Origin: CAYVFM01 sp964546375
GTDB lineage: Bacteria > Gemmatimonadota > Gemmatimonadetes > Palauibacterales > Palauibacteraceae
Assembly (NCBI GenBank): GCA_964546375.1
Contig: CAZJJO010000057.1
Location: 1 to 13,136, forward strand
Direction of reading: 5' to 3'
Length of the DNA stretch: 13,136 nt
Of this stretch, positions 1 through 6,840 are shown one piece after another. Each line of letters starts with the position of its first letter. The first letter of the stretch is position 1. A program made the position numbers and the translations under genes. The notes under the pieces were generated by a model. That model saw nothing but the letters and a program-made list of their open reading frames with translations. It made no database searches and was not told where the DNA came from.

Positions 1-6
1 CCGGGC

Positions 7-1311
7 TCAGTCGCCGTCGATCCGGACCAGCTCCACCCGGCGGTTCTCGGCCCGGCCGTCCTCGGCGTCGTTGGAGGCCACCGGCTGGGTCGGCCCCAGG
101 CCGATGGTCTCGAGCCGGTCCGGGGCGACGCCGTGCCGCTCGACCAGGTACGCCTTGACCGCGGCCGCCCGCTCGCCGGAGAGCTCCATGTTGTGCTGGA
201 AGCCGCCCTGGTCGTCGGTGTGGCCCTCGACCAGCAGCTTCAGGCCGGGCCGCTCCTCCAGCATCCCGGCGATCTCCGCCAGGACGTCGGCCGAGGCGGG
301 CTGGATCTCCGCCGAGTTCGTGTCGAAGAGGATGTCCTGGACGGCGACCCGGCCCTCGGCGGAGAGGGCCTCGTACAGGTCCTTGCCGCCGGCGGCGACC
401 CGCAGGTTCGTGATGAAGGTCGGCGACTCGTCGCTGCCGGGGACGAAGAACCACAGCCGCTCCGACCGCGGCAGGTCCGCGTTGGGCACGTTGCCGACCC
501 GCGCCCGGTTCACGTAGACCTTGGCGTAGTCGCCGTCCACCATGATCCGCGCGGTGGCGGTGGCGCCGTGCATGGCCTCGCTCGCGGCCAGGGAGGACGG
601 GGCGCCGTCGGCCCGCCCGCCCGCGGCCACGCCCGTCTGGTGGCGGTGGCCGATCCGGAAGTAGTTGTGCTCGTGGTAGTGGGCGGAGCGGCGGCCCTCG
701 GTGGTGAGGATGGTGACGCCGTTGCCCCCGCCGCCGACGAAGTGGACGTCGAACTCGATGGTGAACCGGTCGGGGAGCTGCTCGCCCAGGGCCACGGCGA
801 AGGCGCTCGAGCTGCGGGCCCGGAGCCAGCGCCGGCCGTCCCAGTCGACGACCTCCATGTTGCCCTTGAGGAACTCCAGCCGGCGGGGGAAGTCGCCGAC
901 GTTGTCCGCCGAGAAGTCCTCCGTGAAGATCGTCCGGCTGCCCGCCTCGAAGTCGTAGTTGTCGCCGACCGGCCCGGTGGGCGGGCCCCCGGCGGACCGC
1001 TTCTCGGCGGGGAGCTGGTCGCGGTCGGTGAGGGGGACGCCCTCCTCGTCGGTGAGGACCGTGCCGTCGCGCTCGGTCAGGACGACCGGCTCGCCGTCAC
1101 GCTCCGCCGCCTCGATGCACTCCAGGTTGTCGAACGTGCACCGGACCGCCTCGCGCATCAGACGGTCGACCTGGTCCGCCGTCTCGTCCTCGACCGCCTC
1201 TCCGGCCGCGTCCTTCACCTTCTCCCAGAACTGCGCCTCGGCCGGGGCCGGAGCCGCGGCGAAGGTCATCACGAGGACGGCCGACAGGGCCGCGAGGGGG
1301 AAGCGCTCCAT
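7..1311 (-). CDS. OmpA-family protein with beta-sandwich-like middle region
   Basis: 434 aa. A signal peptide (about 1-27, cleavage near AEAQ) should export it to the periplasm or outer membrane. Residues 28-100 are acidic and hold C58 and C65, possibly a disulfide, plus three 8-residue repeats at 77-100 with leucines at 78, 86 and 94. Residues about 118-308 look like a concanavalin/LamG-type beta sandwich with a His cluster (H211, H213, H215, H222, H224). Residues about 322-432 are an OmpA C-terminal domain: ILFDTNSAEI, then VEGHTDDQG (361-369), SGERAAAV and ENRRVEL. This family binds peptidoglycan non-covalently; no beta-barrel segment is seen, so it is probably a periplasmic anchor, not a porin. 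The start was chosen because the ATG has GGAGG six bases upstream and opens the signal peptide; in-frame upstream codons are low-complexity. The OmpA domain is certain; the middle-domain fold is inferred. Confidence 0.9.
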   Translation of the reverse strand: MERFPLAALSAVLVMTFAAAPAPAEAQFWEKVKDAAGEAVEDETADQVDRLMREAVRCTFDNLECIEAAERDGEPVVLTERDGTVLTDEEGVPLTDRDQLPAEKRSAGGPPTGPVGDNYDFEAGSRTIFTEDFSADNVGDFPRRLEFLKGNMEVVDWDGRRWLRARSSSAFAVALGEQLPDRFTIEFDVHFVGGGGNGVTILTTEGRRSAHYHEHNYFRIGHRHQTGVAAGGRADGAPSSLAASEAMHGATATARIMVDGDYAKVYVNRARVGNVPNADLPRSERLWFFVPGSDESPTFITNLRVAAGGKDLYEALSAEGRVAVQDILFDTNSAEIQPASADVLAEIAGMLEERPGLKLLVEGHTDDQGGFQHNMELSGERAAAVKAYLVERHGVAPDRLETIGLGPTQPVASNDAEDGRAENRRVELVRIDGD

Positions 1312-1402
1312 GGTGGTCCTCCGGGTCCCGGGAGAGCCGGGGCCGGACCCCGGCGAAGGGGGGTGCGCCGGGCCCTCGGTCCGCCGCGTCCGATCCCTCG
1401 TT

Positions 1403-1419
1403 CCCCCTGGAAGAGGGGG
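1403..1419 (-). promoter_or_regulatory. Hairpin in the leader of the OmpA-family gene
   Basis: CCCCCT (1403-1408) and AGGGGG (1414-1419) form a 6-bp stem around a 5-base loop. It sits about 90 bases upstream of the start codon, inside the predicted 5' leader. It may affect mRNA stability or translation, or be incidental. No known riboswitch class is recognised in the leader. Confidence 0.3.
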
Positions 1420-1468
1420 CGGGATCGTCGGTCGGCGTCCGGCACGCGACGCTCGTTCAGACCAGCGG

Positions 1469-1497
1469 ATCGTAGCGTGGCGGGGGGCGGTTGTCAA
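1469..1497 (-). promoter_or_regulatory. Sigma-70-type promoter of the OmpA-family gene
   Basis: Read on the minus strand, TTGACA (1497-1492) is a perfect -35 box. A 17-base spacer separates it from TACGAT (1474-1469), a 4/6 match to the -10 consensus. Transcription would start near 1462, giving a leader of about 150 nt before the ATG at 1311. A perfect -35 box is rare by chance in DNA this GC-rich, and the location upstream of a gene on the same strand supports the call. Confidence 0.7.
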
Positions 1498-1583
1498 CGG
1501 CACCGCCGGCGCCGCCGGAGATCAGGACCCGGTACGGGCGGGCACGAACGAGGTCTCCCCCGTCCGCCCGGACCCGGGGTCGA

Positions 1584-2135
1584 TCAGGACCCGTCCGGAC
1601 GCTGCGGGACGAACTCGTAGAAGGGCGTCTCTGGATCCTCGCCGGGCGGCAGGGCCGCGGGCACCGAGTCGCCCGGCTCGCCCAGCCCGCGGATGAAGCG
1701 GTACATGGCCCGGGCGTCCCGCTCGCTCAGGGCGTGGACGTTGAACCACGGCATCGGCGGCTTCCGGTCCCGGGTGGCCAGCATCTCCACCCACTCGTCC
1801 TCCGAGACCCGCCGGACGGTGCGTCGCAGGTTGCTCGCGTAGGTGGTGCCCCACGGCCCCCGGAAGCCCACCCGGGAGCCGGTCAGCCACTCGGAGCGCG
1901 GCACCTGGCCGTGCTCGCGGAGGTAGCCGGCGGTGTGGCAGTCGTTGCACCCGGCGACCCGGACCAGGTAGGCGCCGGCGGCGACGGGATCGGCCGCCTC
2001 GACGTGGGGCGCCGGGGCCCCGGCGGCCGTGTCGGCGGCCGCGTCGCCCTCCGCCCCGGCGTCGGGCGTCTCCGCGCAGGCGGCCAGCAGGAGCGGAGCG
2101 GCGAGCAGGACGGCGGCGAGCGCGGGGCGGAGCAT
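1584..2135 (-). CDS. Lipoprotein c-type cytochrome, single haem
   Basis: 183 aa. The N-terminus is a lipoprotein signal: a hydrophobic run, then lipobox LAAC with Cys20 as the lipidated residue. The next residue is Ala, not Asp, which in proteobacterial sorting rules would favour the outer membrane. An Ala/Asp/Glu-rich linker (21-50) leads to the haem-binding motif CNDCH (C63, C66, H67). M128 in PPMPWFN is the likely sixth axial ligand. The second half resembles the Met-ligand end of mono-haem class I cytochromes, so it is probably a periplasm-facing electron carrier; its redox partner is unknown. The ATG is preceded by a GAGAGGGGG stretch. It is transcribed in the same direction as the OmpA gene, but that gene has its own promoter in the 272-base interval. 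Its upstream region runs into the assembly gap, so promoter and any upstream operon partner cannot be seen. Confidence 0.87.
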   Translation of the reverse strand: MLRPALAAVLLAAPLLLAACAETPDAGAEGDAAADTAAGAPAPHVEAADPVAAGAYLVRVAGCNDCHTAGYLREHGQVPRSEWLTGSRVGFRGPWGTTYASNLRRTVRRVSEDEWVEMLATRDRKPPMPWFNVHALSERDARAMYRFIRGLGEPGDSVPAALPPGEDPETPFYEFVPQRPDGS

Positions 2136-2194
2136 GGGATCCCCCTCTCCCGGGCACGGTTCGGATGCGGTGACGAGCGCCGGTCGCCGGCCGG

Positions 2195-2294
2195 NNNNNN
2201 NNNNNNNNNNNNNNNNNNNNNNNNNNNNNNNNNNNNNNNNNNNNNNNNNNNNNNNNNNNNNNNNNNNNNNNNNNNNNNNNNNNNNNNNNNNNNN
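2195..2294. other. Assembly gap (100 N)
   Basis: Exactly 100 ambiguous bases, the usual placeholder length for a scaffold join, so the true distance is unknown. Both edges are GC-rich (GGCCGG on the left, CGGCCGGGCGG on the right). It lies between the divergent cytochrome and cupin genes and interrupts neither, but a small gene or both promoters could be missing here. Confidence 0.98.
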
Positions 2295-2385
2295 CGGCCG
2301 GGCGGTCGGGCCGAGCCCTCGCGCCGGGCGCCGGCGTCCGCTATCCTCGGGACGCCATCCGTCACCGATCGCAGAGGAGGCCCCC

Positions 2386-2757
2386 GTGTCGTCGCTCGAG
2401 CGCGCGCTCACCGGCTCGCACCTCACGTTCGAGCTGGCCGAGCAGGTCGCCGAACTCCGGTCGGACCCCCAGTATCGCCGCAACGGCCGGCTCGGTCGCA
2501 CGCTGGTGAAGGAGGGCGACCTGCGGCTGACGATGACCGTGCTGGAGGAGGAGGCCGAGGTGGAGACCCACCACGCGGTCTCGCCCATGACCCTCCAGGT
2601 GCTGGAGGGGCGTCTCCAGTATCGGGTGGGGGGCGAGGAGCGGGAGCTGGCGGCCGGTGAGCTGCTCTTCTTCGGGCCCGGCCACGCCGAGGACATCCGG
2701 GCCCTGGAGGACACCGCCCTGCTGCTCTCCATCACGGCGGGGGACCGGGAGGGCTGA
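2386..2757 (+). CDS. Small single-domain cupin protein
   Basis: 123 aa from a GTG start. The start is set by AGAGGAGG (2373-2380) five bases upstream. The open frame continues further upstream only into the gap. Residues 35-115 form a cupin beta barrel: the first metal-motif region carries H62 and H63 followed by LQVLEGRLQYRV, and the second is GELLFFGPGHAEDI with H100. The usual HxH...E arrangement is not complete, so metal binding is uncertain. Proteins of this size and type often act as small-molecule-binding or stress-related cupins; the substrate cannot be told from sequence. It is a single-gene unit, divergent from the cytochrome and convergent with the GAF-GGDEF-EAL gene. Confidence 0.82.
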   Translation: MSSLERALTGSHLTFELAEQVAELRSDPQYRRNGRLGRTLVKEGDLRLTMTVLEEEAEVETHHAVSPMTLQVLEGRLQYRVGGEERELAAGELLFFGPGHAEDIRALEDTALLLSITAGDREG

Positions 2758-2803
2758 CGCCCGACCGGCGGCCGGGCCCGCTCAGCACCGCCCTTCGCCG
2801 CTC

Positions 2804-2823
2804 CCGGCGGCGCCCGCCGCCGG
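2804..2823. terminator. Hairpin between convergent cupin and GGDEF-EAL genes
   Basis: CCGGCGGC (2804-2811) pairs with GCCGCCGG (2816-2823): a perfect 8-bp all-GC stem with the 4-base loop GCCC. It lies between the two stop codons, 46 bases past the cupin and 22 past the GGDEF-EAL gene, so it could serve both strands. There is no T tract, so it is a structure-based call only. Confidence 0.45.
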
Positions 2824-2845
2824 CGACCGGATCCTCCGGCCGGCC

Positions 2846-5539
2846 TCAGCCGGTCCGGGCCCGGATCCACTCCCCGCAGGCGTCCGCTGGCATCGGGCGG
2901 GCGAAGTGGAAGCCCTGGGCCCGCTCGCAGCCCAGGTCCCGGAGCCGCTGCCGCTGGGGGTCGGTCTCCACCCCCTCGGCCACCACGTCCAGGCCCAGCT
3001 CCCGGCCCAGCGTAACCATGGCCTCGAGCAGGGCCTCGACGTCCGAGTCGGGTCCGGTGATCCCCTGGACGAACCCCATGTCGATCTTGAGCCCGTCGGA
3101 GTCGAGGTCGCGCAGGTAGGCGAAGGTGGAGTAGCCGGTCCCGAAGTCGTCGATGTAGACCCGCACGCCCAGCTCCTGCAGCTCCGTGACCCGGTCGGGG
3201 GAGCGCATCAGGGAGGTCTCGGTCACCTCGAGCGCCACCCGCCCGGGGGCCAGGCCGGCCTCCGAGAGCTCGTCGGCCAGGCTCCGGGGGAAGTCGGGGT
3301 CCTCGAGCTGCTCGCCCGCCAGGTTGAAGCTGACCATGGGTGCCGTACCGTTCCCGGCCCCGTTGCCGTTGCCCATCCGGTCCAGCCACTCGCCCGCCTC
3401 GGCCACCCCCTGCCGCAGGATCGCCGCCCCCAGCTCGTGGATCAGCCCCTCCTGGCGGGCCACCTCGACGAACTCGGCCGGCGGCACGATCCCGCGGTCG
3501 GGGTGCCGCCAGCGGGCCAGGGCCTCGAAGCCCACCGGCTCGCCGTCCTCGAGCCGGACGATGGGCTGGAAGTAGGGGACGACCCGTCCCTCCTCGAGCC
3601 CGCGCCGAAGCTCCTGCTCCAGGTGGATCTGCCCGGTGCCCTTCCGCTCCTCGCCGGGCCCGAGGCGGTAGACGCCTTCGGCCGACCGCTCCTTGGCCCG
3701 GTGGAGCGCCAGGGTCCCGAGCCGGATCAGCTCCTCGGCGTCCTCGGCCCGGACCGCGGCGGGATGGTCGACGCCGTGGACCACCGCGCCGACGCTCAGG
3801 TTCAGGCGCAGCGCCTCCCCGGCCGCCCGGATCGGCCGCCCGGCCACCGCCCGGATCCGCTCGATCACCGGGTCGGCCTCGGCGGGATCCTCCAGGTCGG
3901 GGAGGACGAAGACGAACTCGTCGCCGCCCCAGCGGGCCACGGTGTCCGCCTCCCGGGCGGTCTGCCGCAGCCGCTCGGCGATGGTCTCGAGGACCCGGTC
4001 GCCGGCGGTGTGGCCGAGGTTGTCGTTGATCCGCTTGAACCGGTCCACGTCGAGCATCAGCAGGCCCAGGCAGTTCTCCCGCCGCCGGGCGCGGGCCAGC
4101 CCCTGGCGCACCCGGTCGGAGAGCAGGGTCCGGTTCGCCAGGCCGGTCAGCGGATCGTGGAGGGCCTGGTGGCGGAGCTGGTCCTCCAGCCGCTTGCGCT
4201 CGGTGACGTCGACCAGCGTCCCCTGGATCGTGGCGTCCCCGCTGGCCGGGTCCTCGGTGAGCAGGGAGTTCTCCAGCACCCAGATCGGCGTGCCGTCCCG
4301 GCGCTGGAGGCGGAACCGCTCGTTGACCACCTTCCCTTCGCTACGGAGCCGCTCCAGGTAGACCTCGCGGTCCTCCTCGGACGGGAAGAGCTCGCGGGCG
4401 TCCCGCCCCTCCAGCTCGTCGGACGAGTCGTAGCCCAGGATCTCGGCCAGCGCCTGGTTGACCTCCAGCAGGCGGCCCCCGGGGCTGGACCGGAAGACGC
4501 CCACGACGTGGTGCTCGAACAGCTCCCGGTACCGGCGCTCGCTCGCCTCCAGCCGCTGCTCGGCCCGCAGCCGGCGGGTGACGTCCTGGGTCACGCCGGC
4601 CAGCCGCCGCGCCCGCTCCCCCTCCGCCTTCTCGATCCGGGCCCACTCGTGGACCCACCGGACCTCGCCGTCGGGGAGCAGCAGACGGAAGCGGCCCTCG
4701 AAGCTGTCGCCGCCGGCCCGGACCTTCTCCGCCTCGCGGTCCAGCTCGTCCCGGTCCTCGGGATGGACCCGCCGGCGGAAGGCCCGGTAGCTGGGCTCCA
4801 CCTCGCCCGGCTCGTAGCCGAGGATCCGGAACTTCTCGTCCGACCAGTGGACCTCGCCGCGGTCGGGATACCACTCCCAGTTGCCCACCCGGGCGATCCG
4901 CTGGGCCTCCTTCAGGCGCCGCTCGCTCCGGCGCAGCGCGGCGGTCCGCTCCCGGACCTGCTCGTCCAGGTGGTCGCGGAGACGCTCCAGGCGGGCCCGG
5001 TCCCGCCGCAGGTCGATCTCCGTGGAGGCCGCCCGCGCGAGGTCCCGCACGAGCTCGACCTCCTCGTCGGTCCAGGCGCGGGGCTCGTGGTCGACGACGC
5101 AGTGGGTGCCGAGCACGTGACCGTCGCGGGTGGTCAGCGGGACGCCCAGGTAGGCGATGGCGTCCAGCTCCTCGATGGCGGGGCTGTCCCGTAGGAGGGG
5201 ATGCTCGCGGGCGTCCTCGGCCACCAGCGGCTCGCCCGAGGCCACCACGTACTTGCAGTAGGAGCGCTCCAGCGGGTCCTCGCGCCGGACCTCCAGCCGG
5301 TCGGGGAGCCCGACGCAGCTCTTGTAGACCTGTCGGTCCGCGTCCAGCAGGTTGATGAGGGCTACCGGCACGTCGAGCACCCGCTTGGAGATGCGGGTGA
5401 TCCGGTCGAACGCCTCCTCCGGCACGGGGTCGAGGATCCCCGCCTCGTCCATGGCTCGGAGGCGCTCGGGGTCCTCCAGGACGGACGCGACGTCAGATTC
5501 AGTCACCGGGCTCCAGTCACCGGGCTCCCCCTCGGACAC
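2846..5539 (-). CDS. Cyclic-di-GMP synthase/phosphodiesterase, GAF-PAS-PAS-GGDEF-EAL
   Basis: 897 aa, no membrane segment, so cytosolic. Order: GAF (about 39-184), coiled coil (185-215), PAS (215-325), PAS (332-448), GGDEF (455-620), EAL (635-890). The cyclase motif GGDEF is intact at 538-542 with inhibitory-site RxxD (READ, 529-532). The EAL motif (672-674) is intact, as are N739, E771, DDFG (797-800), K818, E855 and Q875, so both making (2 GTP) and breaking of c-di-GMP look possible. Oddities: the end of GGDEF, normally like AD-AMY-AK, reads LGTLALHRAK, and a Gly/Asn-rich insert (about 723-731) sits inside EAL. Start: GTG at 5539 has GAGAGGAG six bases upstream. An in-frame ATG at 5557 adds six residues but has only a weak GGCGGG before it. 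A 14-bp tandem repeat lies in codons about 5-14. It is a single-gene unit. Confidence 0.93.
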   Translation of the reverse strand: MSEGEPGDWSPVTESDVASVLEDPERLRAMDEAGILDPVPEEAFDRITRISKRVLDVPVALINLLDADRQVYKSCVGLPDRLEVRREDPLERSYCKYVVASGEPLVAEDAREHPLLRDSPAIEELDAIAYLGVPLTTRDGHVLGTHCVVDHEPRAWTDEEVELVRDLARAASTEIDLRRDRARLERLRDHLDEQVRERTAALRRSERRLKEAQRIARVGNWEWYPDRGEVHWSDEKFRILGYEPGEVEPSYRAFRRRVHPEDRDELDREAEKVRAGGDSFEGRFRLLLPDGEVRWVHEWARIEKAEGERARRLAGVTQDVTRRLRAEQRLEASERRYRELFEHHVVGVFRSSPGGRLLEVNQALAEILGYDSSDELEGRDARELFPSEEDREVYLERLRSEGKVVNERFRLQRRDGTPIWVLENSLLTEDPASGDATIQGTLVDVTERKRLEDQLRHQALHDPLTGLANRTLLSDRVRQGLARARRRENCLGLLMLDVDRFKRINDNLGHTAGDRVLETIAERLRQTAREADTVARWGGDEFVFVLPDLEDPAEADPVIERIRAVAGRPIRAAGEALRLNLSVGAVVHGVDHPAAVRAEDAEELIRLGTLALHRAKERSAEGVYRLGPGEERKGTGQIHLEQELRRGLEEGRVVPYFQPIVRLEDGEPVGFEALARWRHPDRGIVPPAEFVEVARQEGLIHELGAAILRQGVAEAGEWLDRMGNGNGAGNGTAPMVSFNLAGEQLEDPDFPRSLADELSEAGLAPGRVALEVTETSLMRSPDRVTELQELGVRVYIDDFGTGYSTFAYLRDLDSDGLKIDMGFVQGITGPDSDVEALLEAMVTLGRELGLDVVAEGVETDPQRQRLRDLGCERAQGFHFARPMPADACGEWIRARTG
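5501..5528. repeat. Perfect 14-bp tandem duplication inside coding start
   Basis: AGTCACCGGGCTCC occurs twice head to tail (5501-5514 and 5515-5528) in the 5' coding part of the GAF-GGDEF-EAL gene. The unit is not a multiple of three, so loss or gain of a copy shifts the frame. With one copy the reading frame from either upstream start meets TGA directly after the repeat. Confidence 0.97.
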
Positions 5540-5590
5540 GCGTATCTCCTCTCCCATTATCCCGCCCGGCCGGGGGAAAGTCCATCGCCG

Positions 5591-5608
5591 GCCGACGCCT
5601 CGGTCGGC
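5591..5608 (-). terminator. Possible terminator of the three-gene cluster
   Basis: GCCGAC (5591-5596) pairs with GTCGGC (5603-5608), a 6-bp stem with a 6-base loop. It lies 55 bases beyond the last stop of the minus-strand cluster and before the GGDEF-EAL start. No T tract follows immediately, so the call is weak. The 12-mer CGCCGGCCGACG also recurs at 5586-5597 and 5617-5628. Confidence 0.28.
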
Positions 5609-5663
5609 AAGTTCCCCGCCGGCCGACGTCCCCGGCCCGGTCGCAGGGCCCGGGCCCGCCGGA

Positions 5664-6089
5664 TCAGCCCGCCTCGTCCAGCCGGTCCTCGACGGCCCGG
5701 ATCCGCTCCTCCGGCGGCGCCGCCCCCTCGGGCAGGTCCAGCCCGGCCGCGCCGCGGGCCCGCTCGAAGAGGCGCCGCGCCTTCCGGAGCCGCCGGCCCG
5801 CCGTCCCGGCGTCGCCCTCGGCCTCGGCCCGGAGCGCGTCCAGGTAGAGGATCTCGGCCACCGTCCAGTAGCGGCCCGGGTCGGGGCGGCCGCCCGGCGA
5901 GAGCGCGCGGACCAGGGTGGCCCCGTCGAGCCGGCGGACCGCCTCCAGCTCGACGCCGGTGCGGGCGGCCGCCTCCTCCAGCTCCTCCTCGGCCCCCTCG
6001 AGCTCGCCGCTCGCCCCCGCCAGCCGGCTCTCGATCCGGCCGAGCTTCTCGGCCAGCCGCTGGAGCCGCTGGGCCTTCAGCAGGACCAC
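5664..6089 (-). CDS. Hypothetical helical protein, 141 aa
   Basis: I do not recognise a family. The protein is almost entirely predicted helix, rich in Glu, Arg, Ala and Leu. Residues 5-60 look like a coiled coil. A short segment, GRYWTVAEILYLDALRAEAEGD (about 72-93), is followed by another charged helix whose KARRLFERA pattern is reminiscent of TPR-like repeats, without a clear TPR match. No signal peptide or membrane segment. The start is GTG with GGAGG nine bases upstream; no ATG is available near the N-terminus. It is the last gene of a minus-strand cluster, 22 bases after the 65-aa gene, so probably co-transcribed with it. Codon use matches the neighbours, which supports a real gene. Confidence 0.62.
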   Translation of the reverse strand: MVLLKAQRLQRLAEKLGRIESRLAGASGELEGAEEELEEAAARTGVELEAVRRLDGATLVRALSPGGRPDPGRYWTVAEILYLDALRAEAEGDAGTAGRRLRKARRLFERARGAAGLDLPEGAAPPEERIRAVEDRLDEAG

Positions 6090-6111
6090 GGGGACGCGCC
6101 TCCGGCCGGCG

Positions 6112-6309
6112 TCAGCTCGACCAGCGGGGCTCGGCGCGGTCGTCGGGCTCCTCGACCTCCTGGATCGAGCGCACCTCGTCGGCGTCCCAGGCGGCCACCT
6201 CCTCCCCGCCCTCGTCCAGCAGGCGCACCCGGTCGCCGGCCGTCTCGACGCGGGCGGCGCGGCGGACCTCCATGCTCCGGTCCCGGAAGATCACCTTGAA
6301 GCGCGGCAT
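6112..6309 (-). CDS. Hypothetical small beta-rich protein, 65 aa
   Basis: Unrecognised. The first 50 residues alternate hydrophobic and charged residues (FKVIFRD, RVRLLDEGGEEVAAW), suggesting a small beta-barrel or SH3-like fold. The tail is acidic and disordered-looking. It begins with ATG; the nearest Shine-Dalgarno-like run (GGGGAGG) is rather far upstream, partly because only 21 bases separate it from the stop of the dUTPase-fold gene, so translational coupling is likely. Its place between the two neighbours with tiny gaps is the main argument that it is real. No catalytic motif or cysteine is present. Confidence 0.58.
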   Translation of the reverse strand: MPRFKVIFRDRSMEVRRAARVETAGDRVRLLDEGGEEVAAWDADEVRSIQEVEEPDDRAEPRWSS

Positions 6310-6330
6310 CGCCGGCGTCGCCCCCTCCCC

Positions 6331-6789
6331 TCAGCTCTCGTCCAGGACCAGCAGGCGCGAGATCCGGGCGTTCTCCTTCACCCGGCATCCACCCGCTCCC
6401 ACAGTGAGGAGGGCCTCCGGCGCCGCCCCCCCGTCGCCGTCCAGCACGAAGGCGGGATGGGAGGCGCCGGCGCGCTGGAGGCGCGGCAGGGCGTGGACCA
6501 GGCCGACGCGCCCGCCGGCGAGGTCGGGGGACTCGTTGTAGCCCACCACGTAGCTGCCGGGCGCCAGCTCCCACCAGCCGTAGTCGTCCTCCGGCGCGGC
6601 CCGCTCGGGCTCGACGGCCTCCCGGTCGGCGGCCTCGAACTCGCCGCCCCCGAAGTCCAGCGCTCCGGGGCCGGTGATCCGGGCCACCCGGTCGACGGTC
6701 AGGTCCAGGCCGGTGTCGGCCCGCTGGGTGTCCAGGTGGACGAGCCCTTCGATCCGTCCCGCGAGGGCGTCGGCGTCCAGGATCCGCAT
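6331..6789 (-). CDS. dUTPase/dCTP deaminase-fold protein, possibly non-catalytic
   Basis: 152 aa. The pattern follows trimeric dCTP deaminase/dUTPase proteins. ADTGLDLTVDRV (24-35) matches the early IDV-type strand, LAPGSYVVGYNE (75-86) the conserved LxPGEFVLG strand, and LPRLQRAG (101-108) stands where SSLGRLG usually lies. VKENARISRLLVLD (137-150) matches the NARIAQL end. The arginine of the central motif is kept (R106). The expected TLEL glutamate that activates water in dCTP deaminase is not evident; the matching strand reads ALLTV (126-130). It may therefore be a divergent dUTPase, an altered-specificity enzyme or a binding protein. ATG with GGAGG six bases upstream. First gene of a tight three-gene cluster. 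Known members act in pyrimidine nucleotide metabolism; the specific role here is unresolved. Confidence 0.65.
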   Translation of the reverse strand: MRILDADALAGRIEGLVHLDTQRADTGLDLTVDRVARITGPGALDFGGGEFEAADREAVEPERAAPEDDYGWWELAPGSYVVGYNESPDLAGGRVGLVHALPRLQRAGASHPAFVLDGDGGAAPEALLTVGAGGCRVKENARISRLLVLDES

Positions 6790-6840
6790 GGTGGACCTCC
6801 GGTCCGCTCGGTGCAGCGCTCTCGGGTCGAGGGTGCGGGG

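Noticed and set aside
1520..1593. 12-bp direct repeat GATCAGGACCCG at 1520-1531 and 1582-1593, around the end of the cytochrome gene
   Set aside because: Flanking sequence does not match between the copies, and similar strings occur elsewhere in this GC-rich window; no sign of a mobile element or attachment site.
133..1620. Plus-strand 495-codon frame opposite the OmpA-family gene
   Set aside because: Low-complexity translation without domains; the minus-strand frame has a signal peptide and an OmpA domain.
2342..2347. TATCCT as a -10 box for the cupin gene
   Set aside because: The -35 position reads TCGCGC, a poor match, and the gap lies just upstream, so it cannot be supported.
2657..5194. 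A long plus-strand open frame (845 codons) lying opposite the GAF-GGDEF-EAL gene
   Set aside because: Its translation is rich in Leu, Val, Gly and Pro with no domain, and it mirrors the codon bias of the real minus-strand gene. Such antisense frames are common in very GC-rich DNA.
5540..5561. GATAAT just upstream of the GAF-GGDEF-EAL start as a -10 box
   Set aside because: Transcription would begin inside the ribosome-binding site, and there is no -35 box at a proper distance.
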